A DNA stretch of 64,000 nt from Coffea arabica. Lineage: Eukaryota; Streptophyta; Magnoliopsida; Gentianales; Rubiaceae. Location of the stretch: positions 2,420,501-2,484,500 of the forward strand of contig NC_092317.1 in NCBI RefSeq assembly GCF_036785885.1. The letters run 5' to 3'. Below, piece by piece: positions 45,546-58,100 of this stretch. Both the position numbers and the translations under genes were made by a program. The notes beneath the pieces were generated by a model, which saw nothing but the letters and a program-made list of their open reading frames with translations, was not told where the DNA came from and ran no database searches. Position 1 is the first letter of the stretch. Each line of letters starts with the position of its first letter.

Positions 45546-48057
45546 CCTAGTTTTCTGCTGCGACGTTTATCTCTGCACAAAATATTACACTCAGAAATGG
45601 AAAAATAGAAAATTAAGCTACCAAGATATTGCACTCCATCTCAAACCAAAGTCAATTAAATTGAGATATCAACCAAACAAACCTGATTGCAGGCAACGAG
45701 TCACACGCAAGGATCCCAGACTACCTGAGAGAGCCTACACGCAAGGTGTTGCCTTTTTCCTGGCCTATTAGGAGAGAATACCAAAGAGGACACCCAGTCA
45801 GTGGGCAAGCATAAATATGCCAAAAGCTCTACATGGATAGAGGTGCCGGACCTGTGATCTGCGTTGCCCTTTCCGTTCAACTCTTTATTGGTGCTTTTTT
45901 TTGGTCGTCCACAGAGTCTTCTTGTTCAGGATATCCTTCCTCAATCCTCACCAAATCTGTGTTTTTCACTATTGTCCTTGTCAACTCTGTGGTTGTCCTG
46001 TTGCTGGAGAGGTTGGTCTTGGAATTAATGTACAATTCAATTGAGGAAACCAGCAAATAAGGGCTTGAATAGCAATAATAAAGTACCAAAGTCCGTACCG
46101 AAGTTACTCTCGCGTTTCAACTACTACTAGTGTGGAAGATCGAATATCATAATCGTAACCGATGACCTTTCTCCTCGTACTCATAGTAGCGTTCAAGAAC
46201 CACCCTAAGCCAATCTTATACGGAACCACCTACAGCTACGACGTAGGCCCCCTGAGCCTGATCATCACGGTCAATCCTCGAGTATATTCACGGTTCACTG
46301 GTCTGAACGATATGATTGTTAACCACCCCTGCCCAAGGAAAGATGCCTCAGCACGGCCCGCAGGATATTAATGCAATCAAGTCGCTTCTGAAGTCAGCTG
46401 CTGAGACTCAACCGTGTAAATCATGCCCATTAATTTTAATCATTAACTAGTTCGTATGTGGGATAACTCCTACTATCAGTTTGATCTGCTTTAGCATATG
46501 CTTGTTCTGGAATAAACTTGTTGAACTTCAATTTAAAGAAATGGTCCTCACTATTTTGGGAGCCGTGATTTGACGAAAGAAGAAAGAAAGGAAAGTGAGA
46601 GAAAAGACACGTTTTTGTCGTTTGCGAGTCTTCAAGGGACATATGGATTTGGACCAATGCTGCTTCTTAAAGTGTTCCGCCCAGTGGAGAGCAAAGCCGA
46701 GAATGACTAACAAATTAAATTTTCTTGAGGGGTATAATTTCAGAAATCTCCCCTGAGGTTTCTAACAATTTCACTGCCTGTCACTAAGGTTTTAAAAATA
46801 TTACTAACCTCCCCAAAATCAAGAGATTTAGCCCAATTCAAAAAAAAAAAAGCAATAATAAAAAATAATTTTAGATGTGAGAAGATTTTTTATACCAAAA
46901 ATGCCCCTCAACTAGTATACTAATTAGATTAAATATTTGATCTGATTTGTTAATTTATATATGGGGCCATTACTACATATGGTCAATAAAAAATTTTCGT
47001 CAGTCATGACAAAAAATAACAACTTTCAAAATTTAACAAAACAGTTTTTTTTTCATACCTTAAGATTCTTGCTATTACCACAATTTTTTAAAAAAAAATA
47101 GCCCAATTGAAAACTCTTTATATTTGATTCCTTTTATTTATCAAATACATAAATTGAAAAAATGATGCCTAGTATTGGATTCCTCTTTTTATGCCAAATT
47201 AGATTTTCTTTTTACACTTCAAATTATGGTTAATTTATTTTATAAACGGCTTAATTTTTTCTCATGTCTAGATCCTTTAATTTATCAACTGCATCACATC
47301 TAAATTTTTTTATTTGTCAATTATATAAAAAATTTAAAAAGATGCAGCTAATATTGACTCTATTTTTAGATAGCAAATTAATTAACTTTTTACAATCCAA
47401 ATTATGGTTAATGTAATTAGCAAACATTTAATTCTTTTCCTTCATATAGATTTGTAATTATCCTAAATTATAAGGGCAATAGAGCCATTTAGTCATTTTG
47501 TCCTCTTTTTTAAATGCCCATTTTGTCCTCAAACGTTTATTGAAAAGATTTATATTCATATACACACACATATTCAAAATCATCTCTTTTTTTACTTACA
47601 CCTTCCAAACAATATTAAAATATTTTCTTTTCTTTTCTTTTGGAGCTTAAGGTTGCGTTTGGATTGCATTTTCTAGAATTTTTTGTAAAAAAAAAATTAG
47701 TGTAGCGATTTGATGTATTTGAAGAAAAAAAAGTATCAGAAAAATGTGATCACGAAAAACAATACAATTTTCCGGCGAAAAATGACTGTCCAAACAAGGC
47801 CTAAAGTATTTCCCATCTTTTCTTTTCTATCCTTAACTCTCAAGTTAGCCATAAGTCTTACAAGATAAAATATTCACAACAAAAGTCAAAACAATGGACC
47901 CATGGAAGCAATATATTATACTGAACTTAATCCACGTTCCTGCAATTGCAAACTCGAAAATGATAGGAGTACAAAACTTGGCCTAATACAAGTAAATAAG
48001 AAAAAAGAGAAAATAACATGACATCTAACACGAAGTTTCGGCCCAAACCAAGGCTGG
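45546..48057. other. Intergenic region upstream of TauE with an unexplained island
   Basis: The first few hundred bases are the TauE upstream region. About 46100-46400 is less AT-rich than its surroundings and carries a 69-codon frame (46162-46371) that I do not recognise. From 46730 onward the DNA is very AT-rich and repetitive, and it contains a MITE at about 47651-47803. No gene is supported. Confidence 0.5.
47651..47803. mobile_element. hAT-like MITE of about 150 bp
   Basis: The left end reads GGTTGCGTTTGGATTGCATT, and the reverse complement of the right end reads GGCCTTGTTTGGACAGTCAT. This terminal inverted repeat with a GTTTGGA core is a very common pattern among plant hAT-derived MITEs. 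The interior is AT-rich and non-coding. Confidence 0.6.
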
Positions 48058-48594
48058 TTACACATAACCTTCAGCTAAAATAGGTTTTTCCTCCTCGCTA
48101 TCGTCATCTACGTTATCAGCCTCACCATCCCTCAATTTCTTTCCAATTTTACCCCTACTCTTCCCTCCAATTTCTAGCCCCCGCAAACCATCAATACAAG
48201 CTCCTCCACCCTCGGGCAAAGCGGGCCCGCCAACTACCACCTCATCCACTTTCTCCTCCGCATCTTGCACAGAAACCTCATCACCGGCCACATCCGGCAA
48301 ACCGCCGCCCTTCTCGGTCTGGCAACCTCCGGGAAAATCATCAACACTGCCTGAAATCCCAACGAGTTCGTCGGAAGAACCTTCAACTTTTGGCCAAGGA
48401 TCGTTCACGCAACGTCCCTCCGCTCCTTCGTCGTCGGATGAGGCAGAGACGATTGACCGGACGGCGGTGGCGGCTTTTAGAAAGGCTTCCTTGATGGATT
48501 CGGGTGGCAATGCACAGTCTTCGAGGCCGGCGTCTTCCAGCCTGGGTGGCATTATTTTACCTAAAAGCCCTCCTACTTCCTCTGTCGCTTCCAT
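48058..48594 (-). CDS. Conserved-looking acidic plant protein of unknown function
   Basis: An uninterrupted 178-codon frame with clearly higher GC than its flanks. It encodes MEATEEVGGLLGKIMPPRLE, then DAGLEDCALPPESIKEAFLK and AATAVRSIVSASSDDEGAEG. The rest is highly acidic with Gly- and Asp/Glu-rich stretches and ends in a basic patch (KSRGKIGKKLRD) followed by DDDSEEEKPILAEGYV. I recall that the PPRLEDAGLEDCALPP...IKEAF.KAATAV block occurs in small uncharacterised plant proteins, which supports a real gene, but I can name no function. No signal peptide, membrane span or catalytic motif is visible. Most of the chain should be disordered. The alternative is a longer gene with 5' exons I cannot see. 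Confidence 0.72.
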   Translation of the reverse strand: MEATEEVGGLLGKIMPPRLEDAGLEDCALPPESIKEAFLKAATAVRSIVSASSDDEGAEGRCVNDPWPKVEGSSDELVGISGSVDDFPGGCQTEKGGGLPDVAGDEVSVQDAEEKVDEVVVGGPALPEGGGACIDGLRGLEIGGKSRGKIGKKLRDGEADNVDDDSEEEKPILAEGYV

Positions 48595-50533
48595 TTGTCG
48601 GCTGATTTTTGAGGAGCCCCGCCGCTCTCAATGGGAAAGATAAAGTACTCGTACTCGTTATGTCGGTAAACCTTTTTAGCTACGAAGATTGGGGCCTCAC
48701 TGCAGTGTCCTATTTCCTACTTTGACCCCGGATATGATGGGCCGTTAAGTGGATAACCGTAGGGGTGAGTCGGTCAATTTACCGCAGAGGCTGCTAACAT
48801 GGGGTCGGTTTGTTCGCCGCTGCATTGCGTTTTCTTTGATTTTTCGGAAAATTTCCTTTCCTTGTCCGGCTCTGGCATGCGCAAGACGACTAACATTCAG
48901 CCCAAATTTGTAGAGACGAATAACTTGTAACCACACAAAAAAGGCTGAAACCACGGAAGATCAATCTCCAACATACAAATTGGAGGCAGCATAATGAGTG
49001 ATCTAATAATCTGAAATCAGCAACGACCCCCCTCCCAAAAAAAAAAAAAGAATCCCACTCAGGATGTCGGGATGATTAACAATTTGTTAACCTTACAAGA
49101 GTAATTCTCTTTCAAAAACCAAAAAAAAAAAAAAAAAAAAAAATCGATTTGGAGCAGACCGATTGCAAGCAAATTAATTCTCAAATATCCTCTTAATTCT
49201 CTCAACAAACACATAAAAGAATGTTATGATTATGTTTTAAGTTGGTTGAGCAATTCCTTCTAAAATACCCTCCAATGTTCGGTTTATGGTCGAAGTTTGG
49301 GCTTCGAATTCTCTGCTCCCGAGGTAGTCTTTACTCTTTATCCCTTTTGTCCTTTATTTGTACAGCTGCCACTTGTTTCTAACCTTTTGTTAATCTAAAC
49401 TTAAATAAATCGATAATAATCAGTTTATAAGTTTACTCAAAATCAATTAAAACAGATAATTCAAAATTTTTTTATTTTCTTTTTAACAAAAAAGAGTCTT
49501 ATTAATCATAAACATAGAAATCAACTAAAACTCTTCTTTATTTTTTACCCCAAATCAACAAGACTCTTTTTTGTTAAAAAGAAAATTAAAAAAAATTGAG
49601 TTATCTGTTTTAATTGATTTTGAGCAAATTTGTAAACCGATTATTATCAATTTATTTGAATTTGGGTTAACAAAAGGCTAGAAACACGTGGTAGCTGTAC
49701 AAATAAGAGACAGAGGGAACAAAGACTACTTTGGAGACAAAGGATTGAAGGCTGAAGTTTGTTGATCAATCCCTCCTTTTAATGCCTCTTTTTGTAGAAT
49801 TTTCCATGCTTCATACAAATTTCGCTATTTATAGTGCCAATCATCAATAGTAATTATACTAATTACAATCGCATTAATACTGTATAAGCCTCAGTTTCGT
49901 TTGCTTTAGATTTTCTGAAAATCTGTCTATGATGAGAATCAGCCCTTAGTTAATTATGACTATTAGTTTTTTTATTAATAAAAAATTAATAATCTTAACA
50001 CAAAAGCAATAAAAAACATCACAAAAAACTCATTATCCAAAATTAGAATCTATAATCAACCGAGAACAAGCCACATTTAACCCCTCCCTAACATAGATAA
50101 CATCCAAAGGTGGTACCTTATCTTGGATGGTAAATACCAAATAGCAGCAAATATTAGAGATCAGAGGCGTCCCTAAGAAACGCTATTCTCCTCCATTGGA
50201 GCATGGAGCGGCGGTTACCTGAAACACTTAAATGGAGGCTATATATTCCCCAAGCACATTCACACAACTAAGCAGAAATTTGTAGTCCACAATCGGAAAT
50301 GTTTCCAAAACAAATGCATCATATTGTTCACTGACTCGAAGCTGAAGGCAGTATTGTAGTGTACGGAAAGTATGGGCAAACATTAAACCCCATAAATTAC
50401 ACTTTTTGAATTTGATCCAGTACAAAGAGAGAAAAGTCCAATATCATCTAATATCAATAGCTTCCATTTGATTGCAGAATATACGAGTTAGAAATATCAA
50501 ATGAAAGAAAAAAGAGCCAACTCAGGACCCCAT
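48595..50533. other. Intergenic region with a large hairpin-forming inverted repeat
   Basis: Contains the promoter of the acidic-protein gene, poly-A runs at about 49038-49050 and 49121-49142, the inverted repeat at 49322-49738 and the 3' region of the RabG3 gene. The 65-codon minus-strand frame at 50228-50425 shows no domain. No other gene is supported. Confidence 0.55.
49322..49738. repeat. Long inverted repeat (arms of about 180 bp, loop 59 nt)
   Basis: The left arm (49322-49500) and right arm (49560-49738) are near-complementary. For example AAAACAGATAATTCAAAATT at 49450 faces a right-arm stretch whose complement reads AAAACAGATAACTCAATTTT, and TATTTGTACAGCTGCCACTT is mirrored as TATTTGTACAGCTACCACGT. 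Weaker homology continues outward to about 49240 and 49775. There a tRNA-like A box (GGTTGAGCAATTCC) and a B-box-like GGGCTTCGAATTC lie on the left, with diverged counterparts on the right. This suggests two copies of one SINE-like unit joined tail to tail. Confidence 0.8.
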
Positions 50534-53500
50534 TCAACATTCACATCCTGTCGATCTTTGCTGCTGTCCCCCTGCTACATCAATGGTGTCTGGAAGATAT
50601 CTGCAAGCATCCAAGAAAAAGACAATTTAGAGGATGCAAGTACTTTAGGAAACTTCGAACAACGCTTATTTCTTTGATTTCCTGCCAATCCATGATTAGA
50701 TATTTATATAACCTTTCTTTTCTTTGCCAAACAAAATCTGAAGGCAGCTCATCTATACATGGTAGACGTAAGTTATTACATTCTTAAATTCTGACGTTAC
50801 CCATATACAGTTTGTGGACAAGATTGTTTTCAACAAAGTCTTACCTGTAATAACTTAAGTTTCATATCAACAAGCATGCCAAACATGCAAGTGCAGAAAA
50901 AGGAGAAAAAAGAATCAGCAGGAGAGTATGATTTGGATGATTTAGATAGTTAGGAATAAATAACACCTACGGTTATCAGGAAAAAAGTTGAACTAGTGTT
51001 GACAAAGGCTAGTTGAGGAAGAAGAAGTACAATTATATATGGTTTTTGTACCAACTATTAGGGAACCACAGAACTCATATATCACGTGGGGACTAGCATC
51101 ATTTCATCAAGGACCAACAAGAATAGGCTGGCAAACCAATTTCCATACAAACCACACACATGACAGGAGATATTTAAAGTCCATGAATTATACTCACAAT
51201 TCTTCTTCAGGTTCATTTTTAAGAGCATTCTTGGCTATACACTGAAAAGCTGCTTCCACATTATATCCTTCTTTTGCAGATGTCTCAAAGTAGGGTATGT
51301 TTCCCTTAGAAGCACACCATGCCTTTGCTTTCTTTTCGGAAACCTGTCATGAAGAAATTAATATCAGCTCATAATAGTAAATGAACACGAGACAAGCATC
51401 CATAACAGTGTGGCAGAGAAAAAATAAAATAACATTAAAGGAAGAAGAAACTGACATACCACTCGACTATTGCCCCCATCAATATCTACCTTGTTTCCCA
51501 ACACAATAAATGGAAAGTTTTCAGGGTCAGATGGACTGGCCTGAAAATGAATCAAACAGAAAGTTTATTATTAGATCCTATTCTGTTCATAGGCAACTTC
51601 AGCAATTGAAGACTGGTACAGACCTGCAGTAAAAATTCCTCCCGCCAGTTGTTAAGATTTTCAAATGATTTCATGACATTAACATCGTACACAAGAACAC
51701 AACAGTCTGCTCCACGGTAGAAAGCCACCCCAAGGCTCTGGAACCTCTCTTGTCCAGCTGTATCCCATATCTGTAAAGGCAGACATCCACTAGACTGAAA
51801 CTTCTATTTGACATCATCCAACATCACCTTGAAATAATAAAACTAAGCAGGCTGTTTTGGCACCAATCTATTAAGAGATCTACTGAATTATTCCAACATC
51901 AGTAGAATTACATTACACAGTACTTGATAGAATAGCACATACATGTTATTTTCAAACCACAAACTTCTTTTTGGAAGATTGTTAATAACTTCAGCTTCCA
52001 ATTCTTTACAGAACTACAAATATGCATCACGAACAAACTAAAACGCCGTGCTGCCAACTAATATTGCACAATCTTGATACAAAAGGCTTCTGCTTTATTA
52101 GGTCTAAAGAACAATTTCACCACCTTTTATACCACGTCCAAGTAGATTATTTCTCTCATCTTTCTGGTGGATTCCAGCAATTTCACCACTTCAATAGGTC
52201 CATGGCCTAAAATAACTTCAGTCTAGGATGCACTGTTAGTTTGTTTTACACGTCAAAGGTAATCATTCCCAAGTAAAAGTGTCAAATTTGGTAGAAGAAG
52301 GCTATCATGGATGCATCTCTTAAATTAATCCACGAAGCACTTTCTACCTACACTAGAATAAGGGTAAAAAAGATGCATCGTTGTCCAGATCTTGGGGTCG
52401 TCAGTGAAACTAATTAACATCAGGAATTAGTCCTTTCCCTAGAAAGCTATACCCTCCCATATTGACATAATTATTAACTATTTATTGTGTTTAGGTCATG
52501 GCACTGTGATATGTATTCAATTATAACCTTTCTGCTTCTGCATAAGCATAATGGTTTTTCTTTTGTAAACCACACAGCATCTGGGGCAATCGAAAGTTAT
52601 TCTTCACTCCTTAAACGTTTTTCCCAGTAAAAACTGCCAATTAGATTAAGAGAAAAAAGGACCTTGTGGAACTATATAATCTGACTTCCTCTTTTGCTGC
52701 TCCTTAAAGTCCAGCACCATACACATTTTGCAAACTCCAGGATTCATGCTTACATTCAGATGTTAAAGTCTCGGAGTATCCTAGCTGGAACTCTGTTCTG
52801 CTAATGGATCTAATGAGTCGCATAAATGCTAAGAAATCAAAAGAACTATTATCCCGTTGTAGATGCTGATTCAATTTTCAGAAGGAAAAGGACGCGCAAA
52901 TAAAAACAATACAATTTGATGCATTAGCTCTTATAGTGCTGAAACAGGTGTACCTTAGAATGTCTGTCCAAATATAACATCATATGGCCAACTTTTATTG
53001 TTAATTGCAAAAAAATAAAAATAAAAAAAAATAACAGGAGAACGGAAGTACTGAAGTCTATATAGTCTCAGACCTGCAATGTGTACAATCTATCTTCAAA
53101 CTGGACTTCTTTTGTCAAGAAGTCAGCTCCAATTGTAGCTTTGTATTGGTTGCTAAACTTACGATTCACATACCTAACAAAAAATTAACGTGTAGTTATT
53201 TCTAGCGAAGCAAAACAAACAAACAAACAAACAAATGAAACTAAAAGCATAAAGGTTGTCAAAGGGGATACTGGTTCATCAGAGACGTCTTGCCAACCCT
53301 GCCAAGTACACGCAAATCCAAGTCAGTCATGCTTCCATAACCTTTAAACAGATTACTCCACATCAAAAAATTCCTGCTCTCCATTTACCAAAAAGTTGGA
53401 AAATTCGTTTTTGTTTTGCATGCAAAAAATCCCACAAAAGAAAAAAAACAATCAAACTTCTGTCTCAGCAACACTCAGATTCTCTATTTCTCCCCCACCT

Positions 53501-53801
53501 TCGACCTTAAAAATCGTCAGGTTTCATTAACTCTCCTGAATGCCAATTATTTTATATTTTTTTCCTTGGTAGATTTAGATGCCATAAAACCGTAAATGAA
53601 ATCAACTTCGGAAACCCAAATCACAATTAGGCAGCAATATTCTCCCCTAAACATAAGCCATCATAGAATCACACCAGGATTATGCAAATTTTTTTTTAAA
53701 AAAAAAAAAAAAAAAAGAGAAAGAAAGAAAAAAGAAAAGATGGCATACCCGCTATCGCCCAGGATGATGACCTTGAGAAGCATCCGCCTTCTAGAAGCCA
53801 T
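50534..53801 (-). CDS. RABG3: RabG3 (Rab7-type) small GTPase
   Basis: Seven exons on the minus strand: 53749-53801, 53272-53298, 53074-53173, 51624-51770, 51460-51540, 51198-51343, 50534-50600. They give 206 residues, the usual plant Rab7 length. All G motifs are present: GDSGVGKTS (15-23), effector region [16 protein letters not shown] (62-68), NKVD (125-128) and ETSAK (156-160). The C-terminus is [20 protein letters not shown] followed by CEC, the double-geranylgeranylation site. Rab7-type GTPases govern traffic and fusion at the late endosome, prevacuolar compartment and tonoplast. Exon 2 is only 27 nt and intron 3 is 1303 nt. The member within the G3 group (a to f) cannot be fixed by eye. 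Confidence 0.95.
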
Positions 53802-55113
53802 AATTTCCAAATAATCTCCTATCTAACAGAAAAATTAGATTGAAGAATTGGATTTTGCGGATTAAGAGTCTTGCGCTCGGACAGGATATTGGGGTAGGAA
53901 GACAGAGAAAGTGGAGGACAGTGGACAGAATTTCTGGGATCCAACGATGTAAAGTGAAATTCTTTTTGAGCAGTTCAAAATCCAAAGGAAAGGTAGCCCA
54001 CAAATGATGTTAAAAAAAAAAAAGAAAAAAAAATGAGTAGTTAAATTCTGATTGATTGGTTGATTAATTGGTAGCGGACAGCGGTCCACAATTTCTCCAG
54101 CTTGTACCATCCATCCTAGCATGTGAATTGTGATTGTGATATGTGCATCGGAGCGACGTCGTTCCAACAACACAGCGAGGAAACTGCAGTTGTGCAATCA
54201 AGGAGAATCCTTTTCGTATATTCCAATTTCCAAAGGCCACCTCAGCGTTGCATTGCTTTATTTATTCATTTATTATTATTAGTATATTATTTTTTTGGAC
54301 CCCGGGCTCCTGACCCTCCCGTGACACTGGGCTAACTCCTGGGGCGTTTAAGACTCTTCCAGATTCGCACCACCTGACCAAGGGCTTTGTAATATAATTA
54401 TTTTTATTATATAATTTATAGTTATGGATTATAGTATGAGGACACGGCAATTTTATTTTAAGCACAAAATGTCTAAAAACTCTTCATGCTTGTCTACCAT
54501 TTAGGGGTGAAAACACCTAAAAATTAGCAAGGGTTGAGAAGATCAACGGCTAATAAATGAATAAATAAAGCATATGTAATTTTTCTATTTTCGTTATTTT
54601 TTTCATGCGGCCGAATGTTAATTGTGGTACTTGCCATGTAAGCCTTGCAGTGCGCCAACAATTTACTTTTCGTGCGCACACATATTTTGAAAGATATTTT
54701 GGCTTTGCAGCTATATAACAGCCAGAGTCCGTTTACTCTCCTTCCTGAGGAGGCAGCCTCAACCTTTTTGGGATGCCGTCCATTTTGCTGACATATTTTC
54801 ACGCCTTCGTGGCCCTTCCAGTCTTCTTTTCCTCGTAAGCCATCATTGCAGTGACCTATTCACAATCCACAACGATAATGGGCTCCCTCCCTTCTGTCGA
54901 TGTTCATTTTGTATAAGCGTGAAGGAGACAACTTGGTACACTAGAAAACTCTTCCATGTTAGGTACCGTAGGGAATGGGAGTAATGGGTCTTGGATCTTT
55001 TGCTAGCCATTAAGATAAATATCAAATGTACAAGAGAAAATCTAGTGAAACATCTGCAAATCTCCAAAGCTATTTCAACTAAAACTTATATATCTGCAGT
55101 TTACCTTCATTTT
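53802..55113. other. Intergenic region between RabG3 and PERK
   Basis: The left part is the RabG3 leader and promoter. A SINE-like remnant lies at about 54292-54393. Low-complexity AT follows, and then the 3' UTR of the PERK gene. Minus-strand frames at 54524-54802 and 54843-55067 show no domain. No gene is supported. Confidence 0.55.
54292..54393 (-). mobile_element. SINE-like remnant
   Basis: On the minus strand a TGGTCAGGTGGTGCGAATCT segment resembles a tRNA A box region. A GC-rich body (AGCCCAGTGTCACGGGAGGG) and a short A-rich tail (T-rich 54289-54296 on the plus strand) follow. The GC-rich block contrasts sharply with the AT-rich flanks. B box and target duplication are not convincing. 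Confidence 0.35.
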
Positions 55114-58100
55114 TCAGCTTATTTTCGCATCTCCTGGGATACTTTGTATACCTTCACTGCTCGAAGCAGACGGTTGAAGACCAAAGTCGCTAGTTGGCCC
55201 ACTGCACTCGCTCAAATTTTGTTCTTCAAATTCTAATGCCATCTTCCTAAATTTCTTCAGTTCCTCTTTGTATTGAGCAGTGTCGAAATCTGAGCTTCCA
55301 TAAGAATCATATATTGTGCTGTGTCCAGGTTTAATACCTTCATTCAGTTCCTCCAGGGATATGTTTCCTTCTAAAGCTCTAACTATCTGCATGAGAGATT
55401 GCCACTTTCATTTCCTCCACAGTGAACATAAATCTTAACCCAAAAATATATATATATATATTGTATAAATCCCAGAACAGAATGATGCCTGCTAAAGTTG
55501 TTTTCGAACACTCAATAAAGACAACCCAGCGTATAAAGAAGTAGCTAAAAGTCAGTTAAAGAAGTACAAGAATAGAATAAAGGTCATTCAGACAAGCAAA
55601 GACAGAAAATGAGTTTGCCCGGTTCTCAGTCTGAGATAGGATTTCTAATGCAACAAGGAATACATTCCCAAGATGAGAGTCAGAATAGAAAATGCAAAGC
55701 GACATTCTTCAGAACCTAAAACTTTCCAATCTAACTTGTATCATATAACTGCATCATATAAGCTAACATCATGAAGGCAGACAGAAACTGGGACTTTTCC
55801 CCACATATACTGACAATTAGCACGGAGTTATTTAGCATGCGCAAAAGTGCACACCTAATTAATTGTAACATGCATTTAAAGTTATGGCGTGCTTATAGAC
55901 TAAGCAGGATACCTGACTCATTCGCGGCCTGCGCCGAGCCAAATGACGCACACAAGCAGCAGCGCATGCAACCATTCGAGCCATCTCAGTGGAGTCATAA
56001 TCCTTCTGTAACCTTGGGTCAGCTAGTGTGTCAAAGTTGCCGTCATCCAAAGCTTGCGTGAGCAAAGGCCTTGCCTGAAATTGATTTTGAAGCTATGTAA
56101 ATGCAGAAAGATTTGACAAGGAAGATATTAACCATGTCCAAAGTCACTATGTCCAACATTCAGAGACAAATTCTCCATGTTCTATTCTAGGTATGCTGGT
56201 TGGCTGGGCGGTCAAACAAGCAGATGCTGATTGATGCACAAATTAACCACTGTATTGAGCAACCTCATTCACTTCACTGATTTCTACTTGTGAGTTATGG
56301 CGCTGTGGGAGAAAGGACAAGGATATCCCCCATAAGTCAACTTTGTGAATTTACCCAGATTATATTCTTGAATTTGACCCTATTTAAAAGTAGTTGCTTC
56401 GCATAATTAACATGATAGATTGGATTGTTTTCTGCAAGAGCAAAAGGATGAGCATGATAAAGTTGACTCTGGCAGTCCATTGTTACTGTCATTATTTTCT
56501 CATGAATCTCTTTTCATTGACAAATTGACACCATAGAATAACTAAATTGTACAAAGAATTCAGAACGATCTTTAATTTTATTTTTTAGAACATAGTCAAT
56601 TTTGCGTCCTTTCAACCACACAATTTGACTATAAATGACATCTCAACCTTAAGTTTTTGCACAATAAAATCTAGAAAGAAATTCCCCCAAAAGAAGATGA
56701 ATTAAGAAAACCGCATCCACACTGATTTCTTTCCATTTGGGACAAGAAGATGCACAAGTACACAGGCGAAGAGAGAACGAGGTTGAAAAAATATGCTAAT
56801 AAAAAAATAAATCACAGAGAGACATGCTGTCTTACTTCCCTCAACATAGGTAAGAGGATACAGTTACTTTCTCAATGTTCAAATGTTTGAGATTTGTTTA
56901 AATTTAAGGTACCATCTTACCCAATCAACAATATTGTCATCAAGGTAGTGTTGAGCTTTATCAATTGGCCGGCGTCCAGTGATCAACTCTAGAATCATGA
57001 CTCCAAATGAGAAGATATCTGATTTCTCCGTTAGTTTCCCCGTAAGTGCATACTCTGGCGCCAAGTAACTGCAAGTGGTGATACATAGATGCCCTCATGC
57101 AAGAATAAGGATTAATTGAGTGCCAGAAAGACAATACCAGAAAACACCAGAGCAAAAAAGACATCGAGAATACAGAGCTCTGAACATTATGCTCAATAGA
57201 ACTGCAAGTTATACACGCGATGAAAAAGCAACTTTGGTGAACAAAACATAAAACATACCCAAAAGTTCCCATCACGCGGGTGGACACATGAGTATCTGTA
57301 TCCAAATAGAACCTAGCAAGGCCAAAGTCTGCAACCTAAATAAAGATTTAAGATAAACATCTTATTGATCACAGTGGAACAGTAGATAAACATAAGAAGC
57401 ACTTGATAAGCATAGTGGATCAACCAGTCAAACAAGCAGATGCTGATTGATGTACAAATTAACCACTGTATTGAGCAACCTCATTCACTTCACTGATTTC
57501 TACTTGTGAGTTATGGCAAGGGGAATAGATGGATAGAAGTCTATAACCAAGAACGAATCTGGAATTAAGAGTTTCCTAAGCTACTATATGACAAGCAAAG
57601 TTATTGTATTGTACTGAAGTAAAACAGTAGCATCAAGTCTACTTTTACAGAATCTGGATGTTGAAATTCAAAGAGGAAAACCAATTATAATTCAAACAAG
57701 AAATTTATCAAGATCAACCCCAATTCCCTTCTTCATTGAAACACACCTAGACTAGGGTATTACAAGATAATGTACAGCTAGCAACTGCTATTTCTTCAAG
57801 AGACCAAATTTGAATGTTCTCAACCTTAAGAGGAAAACAGATACATGCAATCTACATATCTGAAGAATATGTAAACTAAAAAGTACACAGTGCATGAGAT
57901 ATCTTCATGTAGAACTGAGGACCACAAAAACGAGAAGTGAAAAAATCTGTTTGATACTGCAGCTATGTTTTACTTTGTAATTCAAAATGCTTCACAAGCT
58001 TATTTATCTGCATTGATATTTACCAAAAAGAATTACATTAACATACTCAGAATAGAATATGCAAACATCTAGAATTCCACCTTTGCCTCAAAATCATCAT

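Noticed and set aside
45833-46060. 75-codon plus-strand frame with hydrophobic segments
   Set aside because: It lies in the TauE upstream region, has overlapping open frames on both strands, and no domain or splice context.
46730-47480. Possible large repeat beginning with CTCCCCTGAGGTTTCTAACA
   Set aside because: The opening words resemble a common dispersed plant repeat, but I could not find a matching opposite end or duplication, so no element was called.
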